DNA from: Alectoria sarmentosa
Taxonomy: Eukaryota; Ascomycota; Lecanoromycetes; Lecanorales; Parmeliaceae
Length of the DNA: 64,000 nt
Direction: 5' to 3'
NCBI GenBank assembly: GCA_009733775.1
Contig: WOGZ01000002.1
Location: forward strand, 310,001-374,000
Part shown: one piece after another, positions 33,489-43,668 of the stretch
Position numbering within the stretch: position 1 is the stretch's first letter
Layout: each line of letters begins with the position of its first letter
The notes under the pieces: generated by a model
Told to the model about the DNA's origin: nothing
Seen by the model: only the letters and a program-made list of their open reading frames with translations
Database searches by the model: none
Position numbers and translations under genes: made by a program

Positions 33489-34561
33489 ATGTCGCTAACA
33501 TCTATTATACTATTCTTTGCTCTCGTGGCCTACGCCGTGTCTGCAAGCTCTTTGACTGGAGCTGAAAACGAGTTAAGAATATCTCTATCCTCTAATGTGT
33601 CACGTTTCCCTTTCTCCTTGAATCGATCTATTAGCCCTAGTAACATATCAATCGAGAACGCATTAGGTATCAAATGTGACGGAGCGCAATATGGAGTCAA
33701 CTTGGACCTTGCCGACTGCAAGGACGCGAAGACTTATATCTCTTCTGGCTCGGAGCAAGTCCCATGGGTAGCACGTCATACTCGCTGGCTCAAGCCTCAC
33801 TTTGTTTTGCCATATAGATTCATGGGTGGTAAAAATTAGCATTCATTGAGACCCATATTGATGCTCTGCTGATACGTAATAGACAAGGGACTGTGTTATT
33901 TTCAGATCGGTCTGGCTGGAGGTTACTCGCACGCTTATGCAAACCTATACGAAGTTCAAAATGCTGCCAATGCAATTATTTCAAAGTGTGGAACGGGCGA
34001 TGATTTGCAAGGCGGAAGTGCGACCAATATTGGTTAGTATGGTCTTGTATATATGGTAAGTGTAATTATTGATCTGGGCGCTGACGGTACTCAGGAGCTG
34101 ATGGCGGGCTCACCATGGTCTTAGGCGCCTACCAAGCAGCAGTCGAATGCCGTGGGACTTTCGAGCCCCGCAAATCCTGTGTGACTATATTGGACGACGT
34201 GGAGGTGACGCAAGCAATTGAGATATTTGGTCCTACAAGTGATCCTGCTGCAAAAGTCAAACTTCCGGCAGTTGTTAAAGCCAGTAAGATGCTCTATTGC
34301 AACTCCTTCGCCATTATGGCTTTGCTAAGATCGATGGGTTGTAGGGGACGGTAAAAGTTCACTTCGTGTGCTGGGCAAGTCAGACACGACATCTTGGTAT
34401 CGGATTTGGGAGGCGGTGATGCTTGTATATTCAGTCTGCGTAAGAAGTGGAAAGGGAGGGAGCGTCAAGGGGCTCGGTACGTTGTTATCTTCTCACCGAG
34501 CAGGAACTCACATGTGTTTCTAGGTGATCACGGCAATATCTTCCTTACAATGACTGCTTAG
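33489..34561 (+). CDS. secreted protein, member B of a divergent pair
   Basis: Five exons, 33489..33828, 33883..34032, 34095..34283, 34345..34476, 34524..34561, give 282 aa; every junction is gt-ag and in phase. Signal peptide: SIILFFALVAYAVSASS. The core matches its neighbour: GIKCDGAQYG, LPYRFMGDKGLCYFQIGLA, AANAIISKCGTG, NIGADGGLTMVLGAY and VEC. Cysteines fall at positions expected for disulfides. The last exons encode VKGLGDHGNIFLT, a segment not seen in member A, so this copy is longer at the C-terminus. No enzymatic motif is visible. Confidence 0.72.
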
Positions 34562-35752
34562 ACTGGCTCATTGAATAATCATACACAGGTTGCAGTCGCT
34601 AAAATTGACTGATGTCACGAAGGCAAAGTAACTGGCACCGATCATTTGAGACTAACGAGCATGGCTGAGTCTAATCTTGATAAATTGTACTCCGAGTCAT
34701 CATGTGGCTAATGGCTGCTATATAGTCAAATTTTAAAGAATGGAAGACACAAGGTAAGAGTGAAACCCACTGTTTGGCACTCGGGCAGACAAATAGTACG
34801 AGTTCGATCTAATTCTTAAGGACTGAACATTCAGCCTTGCATAGTCTTGTGGAATAGCCTTCACCACAAGGCTGTGGGATCGATTTGCAATATTGACGAC
34901 AATAACTCCTATCATGCAATCCAGTCTTTCCTACTATGAGTGAGTATACGACGGCTGTTACCTTACTAAGATTTTGAATGTCGACGCCAGGGTTTCGGCG
35001 CAACATATATCGTAAGTATGTCTTCGGAAGGGGAAATTCAAGCTCCGCCCTCGCAGCCTATTCCAATCTTTTGAGGCCGAGCCCGAGTTGGATTATGATG
35101 AGGCAAAACCGCTGCATAATGCGTCTCACCAGGGCACTACACTGATCCTTACGGCTGTACGACGAGAACAACATCTAGTTGACGATGAGGAGAATTCCCG
35201 TTAGAGGCTATACGCAAATTGTGCTCGAAATGCTCCTCTCTGAATCTCTCAACTGGAAAGTTCGTTGTTAAGGAAAAGAGAACGTCTGGGCTTTAACGAT
35301 GGACTGGAGAGGGAGGCTGGGCTGGAAATGGTCTACGCTGAGGCTTGAATAGTCCTGAGTTTCTCAGAGACAATTATATTTGATGGTGACATGATTGTTG
35401 ATGCTCAATGAAGGGCAGACCTATTTTTGACGCAACAGCTGCTAGTATTGTTTTAAATCTTTCCAGATTTGCCTTTTTGGCATGCTTTGAATCTGACCAC
35501 CAGATCCCCTTAATCCAGTTGTCTGTGAAAACGATGTGACCAATGATAAACCATCATTGAACGTGCTTAAATCCACATGCGTAGGGACTTTTCAAGGTCG
35601 ACATACTAAGAATCGTGTCAGCATAACGAATAGGCACTAACAATCTGAGGACGTCGCGCTCCTTCCTAGCACTTGATGCGCTATCATGACAGTGAGCTGC
35701 CGAAGTATAGACACCCGTGGAACTGTCAAACTCGTAGTGTTATAGCCCGGTC
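34562..35752. other. gene-free stretch, no recognised content
   Basis: 1.2 kb with stops in all frames at short intervals. No protein fragment, RNA gene or repeat is recognised. Confidence 0.45.
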
Positions 35753-36736
35753 ATGAAGCCCCCAAAGCTTCGCACCGTCCTCCTTTTTCCGCCTCACGTC
35801 TCCCCAGATCCCACTACCCTGCCCCTACTCACAGCCCTCCAATCGCTACTAAATGTCTCTTACACTGCCAGACACTGTACGCGTCCTGATATATTTGGTA
35901 CATCGCACCTCCGCCTCGCAGACCCGGCCAACTTTGCCGACATCATTGGGGTGGACGGCTTCACAGTTGCTATTTTCGCTGTGAAGAGCGATGCGGGTCA
36001 GTCGCAGACTGGAAGTAGTAACGATATTGAAGGATATGCTGCTAGGGAAGGTGAGGTTGTGGAGCTGGTGGCTACGGGCAGCGTGAATGCCGTCGACGAT
36101 GAGGATATCAGAAAGTACGCGCAGTGGGCGCCCCGTGCCAAGCGGGTAGCTCAAGAGAGAGACTTCGAATCCAACTCTATCTCTACTGCATCAGAAAAAC
36201 TCAATGGGAAGCTCCAAGCGCTCTATCGCGAGCGGCAGAACCCGCCTCTTATGCACGAGTTGCGCGCCTTTGCCGTTTCGCCTGGGCATCAGGGATTCGG
36301 ACTCGGCGCTCACGTTTTGAAAAAAATTGAGTGGTTGCTTGGAAGTGATGGTGCTGAGGTGGTTGATTTTGCGAGGGGAGTAGAGACGCCTTTCTCTTTA
36401 GGGGAAGGCTTGTCGTCGTCGTTTCGACTTGAAAATGGGGGTTTGGTTCCTGGAATTGATTTCGATGAGGTAAAGATTTTATTTGGTCAAAGAAAAATAG
36501 TAGATGTCGCTGCGTCTGGAGCGAAGCGGTTGGAAAATGACACTGTGAATGGTGTAGAGAGGTCGTCAAGCCAATTCAGCCGTCGCAAACTCGTGCTGGT
36601 CGCTATTCGCGAACTCGGCAATGAGGGGTATTATCAAAGACGAGGTTACAAGAGCCTCGGAACCGGTATCCTGCCTTTGGGAATTTGGGGCAGTCGTGCT
36701 GAGTGTACGACGGTGTATATGGAGAAGAATATCTGA
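35753..36736 (+). CDS. GNAT-type N-acetyltransferase-like protein
   Basis: Single-exon 327 aa protein. The acetyl-CoA binding motif A is visible as LRAFAVSPGHQGFGLGAHVL (~residues 168-187); the Q/RxxGxG/A element corresponds to HQGFGLG. Motif B near the C-terminus is ELGNEGYYQRRGYKSLGTG, typical of the GNAT strand-helix end. Between them is a ~90-residue Ser/Gly-rich insert without a fold signature. A fungal GNAT of unassigned substrate is the best call. No operon-like or cluster context helps. ATG 35753 is used because no other in-frame ATG lies near. Confidence 0.8.
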   Translation: MKPPKLRTVLLFPPHVSPDPTTLPLLTALQSLLNVSYTARHCTRPDIFGTSHLRLADPANFADIIGVDGFTVAIFAVKSDAGQSQTGSSNDIEGYAAREGEVVELVATGSVNAVDDEDIRKYAQWAPRAKRVAQERDFESNSISTASEKLNGKLQALYRERQNPPLMHELRAFAVSPGHQGFGLGAHVLKKIEWLLGSDGAEVVDFARGVETPFSLGEGLSSSFRLENGGLVPGIDFDEVKILFGQRKIVDVAASGAKRLENDTVNGVERSSSQFSRRKLVLVAIRELGNEGYYQRRGYKSLGTGILPLGIWGSRAECTTVYMEKNI

Positions 36737-37556
36737 AGTATAGGTGGATTCTTTGATGAAATATCAAATGTCGCAGGCGGAATACTGGAAATGTCAGTGC
36801 TCGAGTACGTAGGCCTGCCCCACTAGATGGTCTATCACGGCTAACATTGTACGGACGAATGAGGATCTAGTGATGAATATCAGAGATTCTGAGTCTCTGG
36901 AGTCAAGACTGGATGTGTACCACAAGCTGCGCCGTCAGTGAAGCACTTCAAGTCCTCAAAGTCCACGCTTCAAGCGGCATTTCACTACAAGATCCTAGAG
37001 CAAAGGTATTTTGCGTTATCACCCCTAACCATGGCTTACGTCCCTTCACCATCCTAATCAGACCAAGAGCCTCCTTGGAAGACTTAGCTATTTTAAAGTT
37101 GCACTCGATCGCGAAGACAAAGGCTTGAATGAACAATCAAATTTGTAGTCCTTGTTCTCTGAATTGTGTTGATAAGGTAAGAGTGGCGTCTCATTGTCCT
37201 TCTTTGTTGCTGGTTGCTTTCATCTCATCCAGACTAGTCGACGCGCAAGGCTATCGTCTCCCATTTTCAACCATGTTTTCTCTTTCACGGCGCGAGTCAA
37301 AGAATAGGCGTGCTTTGTTGGCTCGGGGTCTCAGATGCCTATCAATTGTTGAATCGGAGGACAGAGGAACAATGGCCCTTGTTCGCGTCATCTAGCGAGA
37401 TGCTTTATAGATCTCTAGTGATTCCTGCATTGTTGGGATACCCATAATTCATACACAGCAGAATCACATCACCATCCGCCAACAAGTCCACATGCAAAAT
37501 TGCAACCAACAAAAACAATCTGCTTAAGCCGTTGCAAACACCAGCCCACTTTCGAA
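36737..37556. other. gene-free stretch, no recognised content
   Basis: 820 bp between the GNAT gene and the kinase gene. Only short chance frames are seen. Kinase promoter expected near the right end. Confidence 0.4.
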
Positions 37557-38516
37557 ATGGGGTTAGGATCCCGCCTCAGAAACCGCGGCCCTATACGGGA
37601 ACGAGGAGTCCGGGGACCCTCGGAGAAGCACGGGTCCGTCATCATCAAAGACAGCTACGAGCAGCTCCAAAAGATCGGCCAAGGCGGCCAGGGGAAATTG
37701 TGGATCGTCAAGAGGAAAAGCGACCGGAAGATCTTGGTGCGCAAGGAACAGAAACGCTTCTCCATGCACGGAGACATTCCTTGCGAGATGCACATCTTTG
37801 AAAACGTACTGACCGCCCACCCTAGGATCATCGAGTTCGATCATGCGAATTACGTCAGAGCCAACGGCTCCCTTGTCTTGTACTTCGAACACTGCCAAGG
37901 GGGTGATCTGAGTGAGTATACCCCCGGACGAGGCGCGAACGGTGTTTCCGAGGATTTCATATGGCAGTGCTTCACCCAGCTTGCCGACGCGATCGCCTTC
38001 CTCCACTATGGCTACAATGGCTTCGCCAAAAATCCCAACACCCCCCCTCGAAACTGGCAGAGAATCGTCCATCGCGACATCAAGCCTGCAAACGTGTTTC
38101 TTCGACACAAGCTCACAAGCAGGGATCCCATCCCTCAAATCGTACTTGGCGATTTCGGCCTCGCGACCTTGGAAGCAGAGACCTATGGGAGCGGAACTGA
38201 TGAATGGGTAGGCCCCGAGATTCCGCTCATGACGAAAGAAACCGACGTCTGGGGCGTCGGGGCCATCATCCACGCTCTTGCGCACGGCAAAGGGCCAGTT
38301 TCTTGGCCGCCCAAGGACTGGCCGAAAGGGAAAGATGCCGAGGACGTGTGGTATAACAACCCGAAGGCAAGGATCCCGAAGCAACTGCCCACGGCTTATT
38401 CGAGTGCGTTGAATCGGAATATGATGGATTGTTTGGTCATGGATCCGAAGACTAGGATTAATAGTCTGCAGCTGGTTAAGAATCTGGGGGCGGAGGGGCA
38501 GAGAGCGAGGCGCTGA
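37557..38516 (+). CDS. small serine/threonine protein kinase
   Basis: Single-exon 319 aa protein that is almost only a kinase domain. The Gly-rich loop is IGQGGQGKLW, the candidate lysine is in KILVRKEQ, and the acidic helix-C residue is probably in CEMHIFENV. The catalytic loop is IVHRDIKPANVFL, followed by LGDFGLATLE and, at the expected APE position, WVGPEIPLM. A short insert follows the hinge (HCQGGDLSEYTPGRGANG), as in NIMA-like and fungal expansion kinases. ATG 37557 is used; the frame extends upstream only through non-ATG codons. Substrates are unknown. The gene converges on the STAND/ankyrin gene 380 bp away. Confidence 0.85.
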   Translation: MGLGSRLRNRGPIRERGVRGPSEKHGSVIIKDSYEQLQKIGQGGQGKLWIVKRKSDRKILVRKEQKRFSMHGDIPCEMHIFENVLTAHPRIIEFDHANYVRANGSLVLYFEHCQGGDLSEYTPGRGANGVSEDFIWQCFTQLADAIAFLHYGYNGFAKNPNTPPRNWQRIVHRDIKPANVFLRHKLTSRDPIPQIVLGDFGLATLEAETYGSGTDEWVGPEIPLMTKETDVWGVGAIIHALAHGKGPVSWPPKDWPKGKDAEDVWYNNPKARIPKQLPTAYSSALNRNMMDCLVMDPKTRINSLQLVKNLGAEGQRARR

Positions 38517-38896
38517 TGCGACGACTTTGCGACGATAGTTAGGCTCAAGATCTTTTGGCCGTGTCTGTTTGCAGGTACTCAGTATAAATGACGACCGCCA
38601 AGAGAGAGTAGGAGGTATCTCATAATATATAGCTATAAATTCGTCTTACTCCTCGTTGAAAAACCGGGCGTCGAATGCATGCTTGTACCCTCACTCCATA
38701 GCCAGACTCAGAAAGTACCATTCACTTAACATCCTGCTGGATCATCATGAACATCACGGCTGAGTATAAATCAAATACAGATGACAATAACGCTAAAGAA
38801 CATAGTATGAGTGTTAAGCCTTGCAGCAGTAGAGAAAGGGCTAAAGACCGCTGACGTTGCTGATATCGCGTCCTACCCTTTATACACTGCACCTTA
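38517..38896. other. convergent intergenic spacer
   Basis: 380 bp between the kinase and the STAND gene 3' ends; it should contain both polyadenylation regions. Nothing else is recognised. Confidence 0.4.
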
Positions 38897-41800
38897 CTAA
38901 ATGTGATCATCAATATTCCTGAATGAGGTGAAAGGAATACCAAGCCGAGTCAGGAAGTCGCCCATTTCTACGTGCGTCAATCCCAAGCTGATCAGATCAC
39001 TGCGTTCAGAGCTGAAGATATCTGCTCCCTGCTGGATGAGGAATTCGAGCATGTCGACTTTACCCGATCTGATTGCAAGCAATATCGGACTGAATGGGAT
39101 AGCATCCCACAATTGAATCTTTGCGCCCGCCTCAATCAACAGCCTTCCAACCTCCTTGTCTTTGCTCATTACAGCTCGGGACAAAGGAGATACACTGCTT
39201 TTGTCCACCAAGTTCGGGTCGGCACCTGCCTTGAGTAGCGCAATGGCAATTTCCTTGTCCTTCTTCTCCGCGGCCAATGATATGGCACTCAGTCTGCTGT
39301 TTCCCAGTGTGTTTGGATCAGTCCCCAAGTGAAGTAACAAATCCACCAGTTCCTTGTTCCCTCGAGTGACAGCTTCGATCAGCGATGGCGGGCCAGTTTT
39401 TCCAAAGACCGCCCCAAGCTCACGGAGCAACTTGAATTTTGCATTGTCGTCTTGTCTCACAGCAAAGTCCAGGGGTGTTGCGCCAGCTTCGTCTATGGCG
39501 TTTACGTCCACTCCGAGCCTCAGAAGACGCCACATTATGCTATCACTCGAGCTACGGAGATGGTGAAGAAGAGATTGTCCAGCGATATCTCTTACGTGGA
39601 TGTTAGCACCACGCCCAATGAGCATCATTACTATTTCTGCCCGGCCCTTCCGTGCGGCCTTCAGTAACGCAGTATGACCCTTAGAATCCGTAGCATCTAA
39701 ATCAACGCCGTACTCAATTAAGATGTCAACCATGAGGTCGGAAACGTCCACGGCCAGGTCCAAGATGCTCTGCTGTCGATCATTCCTAGCATTCACGTTT
39801 GCGCCCGTTGATAACAGCAGCCGTACACATGCCTCTCCTGAGCTTATTGCTTTGTGTAAAATTGTTTCCTCGCCGGATATCTTGGCATTAGAGTCTGCAC
39901 CACGATCCAGGAGAAGCCGAATTGTCTCAAGAGGCGACCCTACGATTATCGCTGCGTGTAAAATTGTTTCCTCGCCAATCTGCTTAGCATTTGGATCTGC
40001 ACCACGATCCAGGAGAAGCCGAATTGTCTCAAGAGGCGAATATAATTCAATGCCATCAATGTAAGGCTCGTGATGCTCATCACCACTAGCAACTTCGTTC
40101 ATGACCGCCTCGTATAACGGAGTCGTTCCGCGCTCATCTTGCAACAATCTCAGGTTGGCGTCTGCACCGAGATCCAACAGCATTCTGATAAGATCTTGAT
40201 TTCCTCTTCGGAGAGCAAAGTGCAGGGAATTGGTTGCATCAATGTCAGTCTTTTGAAACTTTGCCCCATACCGTAGGAGACTTTTAATCAATCCTAAGTC
40301 GGCGTTTTGCAACGCGCAGGTCATGACATGTTGGTATGAGACAATCGATGGATCTTCTTGAAAACAGAGCTCACGCATCCCCGCCGTCCCTTCCGAAAGA
40401 ATTTTCATCACCGGCCAATCGTAGGCGTCAGGATATAGACGAAAATTATCAGCATCTTTGTGGGTGCTCCCTGTCAATTTATGTGGTTGAGTACGAACCT
40501 GGCGCAAGGTCTTGTATCGAAGGTAGGGTCTCAAAGAAAAGTGAGTAGAATGGTCCCTGATAAGGAGCAGCAAAGGCATGTGACTGTTTTCGAGGGCCCA
40601 GAGATACATTGCCAAGTGAGGAAGATCAGACGGTCCTTCCAGGGTACTCCAAGGCTTGAAGTCAAATGGCAAAGCTCCGAAGAAAACCAACTCCTCGAAT
40701 CTGCTCCAACACTTAGGCATTTTGGGGTCAAACCTATATGCATGCCAGATCCAGTGCGCTGTGACATAGTCCAGAAGGCAGTATTTCTGAGACAATGATT
40801 CCGGCAATGGTTGTCTTTGATTTCTTCGCATGAGCTCAGCGTAATTGACGTCTGGTAGAGACAACTTATTGTTCCGATTGTATAGCCCAAGTATGAAATT
40901 AGAGAGACGATTGCCAACACCCAGAATTTCAGGGATGCGATATAAGTCAGCTTGTTTTGAAGAGTGTGCTTTAAAAATGTCTTCTTCCTTGGTGACAGAA
41001 GCTACTTGGGTTTTAAAATCAGAAAAACCCAAGTATGCCAAGCAAATTTGGCCAAGTTTGGCGTCAGTCTGGGAATGGATTCTCTTGTTCTCCTCGAGGA
41101 ACTGTCCAACTGTGTGATGAGCAAGGCGGACTGTACTGTCTCTCTCGTGAAGAACAACTAGGTTTCCACAAACATAAAGGAAACGTTTCCCGTCAGTCTC
41201 TGCTGAGATCTTGCTTCTGTCCCACGAGGCATCATCAAAATCAATTGCAACGGCGTCTTTGAGCTCGTCAAACCTGAGCGGGCGCCTGGCACAGACAGTC
41301 CAGTTGAAAATCCTTTCAGCGAGAGCTTTCTGACGCGTGGAACGACAGGCGATCTTTTGGTGAATTCTTTCATATGTTGCTGTCAACCCCTCAGGTAGGT
41401 CTTCTAAGGCAGATATAAAGCTTCGCCTCGAATGGGAAGGATCGCAAAGTTCATCCATTTGAAGCGATACCCAAAGAAATCTGCATATTCAGCTGCGTGG
41501 ATAAATAAGCAGCAAGAATGAGAAGGAAAACTTACAGTCCCTGCGCTTTTGCCGTAAGCTCAAGAACGGCTCTTGCCTCCAGGTCTGTGTAGTTGACTAT
41601 TATTGGGAGATCGTGGAGCCTGTGTTGAACGGATGCTTTGATATAATGCTCGATGTCCTCAGAGACACGGCTTTGCGAAATGTCGAAGCTCAGGCATGAT
41701 GGAAAAAAGTGTCGCATCAGGGTGGTCTCACGATTTGAGAAGTATAGCCTCAAAAGCGTGCGATTGAATGCTGAAAGTTTCGCAAGACTGCCGATTAGTT

Positions 41801-43298
41801 TGTCTTGCGTGTCTGGACTGGCTTCATCCACGCCGTCAAGGACAATATAAACACAATCATAATCGGGAATGAGAAATTCCAGAATTTTGACTAGTTCAAT
41901 TGGTGGAGGTTTTCGCATACCATCACCATATGCTTCTCGGATCTTTGTTGCTACTGCATCTTTGATGGTTTGTTTGCCAAGCAGCAATTGCTGGATGATC
42001 GTACCCAGTATGACAGAAGCGTCAAGGGTTTCTTGGTCAGCATAATCGCAATAAAAGTATGCTAAAGCACTAGTTCGACGGTCTACTTCGTGCAGCAGAG
42101 CATTGATCACGCTAGCCCTGTATTTCTCCATCAGATCAGGAATCAGTGCTACTGGCCAAAAGCTTACGTGAGAACGGTCTTTCCAGAACCAGCTGTTGGT
42201 AAACATATTGTTAGTACAGATCCAATGATTGGTGTTTTAAGCACTGGGCGAAACATTCTTACGAATACCGTAGCACCAGAGACATGGTTGTTGATGTGTT
42301 CCTATGGCGGATGTCCACCGCTCGAAAATATCCTTTGTTAGTATCCATGTCCCAGTACCTGAGTGTCTTAAGTCAAGTATTCTAGAATGTTGCTGTTCCC
42401 ATTGAATTGAGGAAAGCAACGACAGAAGCCGTCTTCGTTCAATTTCTGCCGGGAACGTTAATAGAACATGGGAAGTACGAAGGCAGTATTGCGTACCAGA
42501 GTTCTGTTTATTCTGCTTTTGTTGTTCCGCTCGCCCCACTGCCATCGCTTTCTCTGCCTCAACGAGATGTGCCAGCTCGGCTTCTTTTTCCACTGACTTT
42601 CTGTGCCGTCGAAATTCCTTTAGAAGCGACCCATATTGCTGCTCGACAGATCTCCAAGATACCTTGAAGAACATCTTTGCATTCACCACTTCAACTGCTA
42701 GTTAGTACAGTGGGCCATTTTCAAAAACACCGAGATGTATCTCCTGAAACGAACCTGACTTCTTAGCCTTTGTAAAGGCTGCTTTGACGCTGGTGCAGAA
42801 TTGAGCTATGTCCAAGTAAGCGTTCGACAGAGACTGCATTAGACGAGGATTCGATGAGAAAATGGTTTCGTATGCCTGGAATCTTGGTAAAACATCGCCA
42901 ATGTCCTCGAGCATGTCGATTAGGACGGCGAAGTATTTTTGAAATTGAGACGACAGCTTGGTCAATCAGTTTCCATTAGCATAACACTCAGAGGCAGTCG
43001 CCAAGGGACTCACATGGATGATCACCCGTAAGGTACCCCACAAGAGGCAAGGAACAAGTGATGCCTGTGATAACACGTCCATAGCCCTGCCATATTGATC
43101 GATGCCGGCCAAGAGAGAATCCAACTTGGACGCAAGGTATCGAGATCTGCTGCCCTCTTGATGGGCTTTTTGAGCGGCGCTTGCGCTATAGAAGATGTTT
43201 TCGAGAGAAGCTTCTGCGAACATCAGTCGCTCGGGCTCTTCGAGGTCTTCGATGAAGCGCTCCCGAGCTTGTTCCCATGCATTCTTCGGTAGGGCCAT
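38897..43298 (-). CDS. STAND/NLR-like receptor: DUF7708-like N-domain, NACHT, ankyrin repeats
   Basis: Seven exons, 43014..43298, 42755..42956, 42497..42694, 42269..42445, 42168..42192, 41536..42117, 38897..41480, give 1,350 aa. Residues 1-130 look like the fungal DUF7708 STAND N-domain (AWEQARERFIEDLEEPERL, LLWGTLRVIIH). A coiled-coil linker follows (EAELAHLVEAEKAMAVGRAE). NACHT: Walker A AGSGKTVLT is built across a 25 bp micro-exon (~residues 287-295), Walker B is VYIVLDGVDEA, and the winged-helix part is ERIFNWTVCARRPLRFDELK. Ankyrin repeats run from ~880 to ~1340. In fungi such proteins sense non-self in heterokaryon incompatibility or defence; the ligand here is unknown. The 51 bp intron 42446..42496 is stop-free and could be retained. 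Confidence 0.88.
39854..40039 (-). repeat. recently duplicated ankyrin unit, 102 bp period
   Basis: Two adjacent 34-residue repeats share 44 identical bases (39894-39937 and 39996-40039) and another 21 identical bases (39854-39874 and 39956-39976). The other ankyrin units of the gene have diverged. Encoded units begin LETIRLLLDRGAD. Confidence 0.85.
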
Positions 43299-43668
43299 AG
43301 TTGCGATGGGCCGAGAAGAATCATGTAAAACCGAGCGAAGCTCATCTCAGTAATCCATGATAGTGGTTGCTGGTCAGGCTGAAGACTGCGCCCTGCACGC
43401 ACGCTAGGACGGTTTCGGTCCGCGCCCCCACTTCAACTTATGCTCCTCTCCACGCGCTGCGGGATGGCGCGTACACTGACAGCCTTCTACTATGCCGATG
43501 AGGAGAGTTTGGCGAGGCTGAGAAGGAGTGGGTTGGGGATCCCCGAACACTAGATCCATCGGTCCGACGCAGCAGGACTTACGTTGGCTTTCCACCGTCA
43601 TATCAACGAGAAGGAGAGTAGCAGGTCTTGGTGCCGAGTGTCAACTCATCAGATTTATTAAGACGCAT
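43299..43668. other. spacer between STAND and ARP10 genes
   Basis: 370 bp; upstream of the STAND gene and downstream of ARP10. No recognised element. Confidence 0.4.

Noticed and set aside
37563..38384. 273-codon minus-strand frame
   Set aside because: Antisense to the kinase domain, whose motifs are unambiguous on the plus strand.
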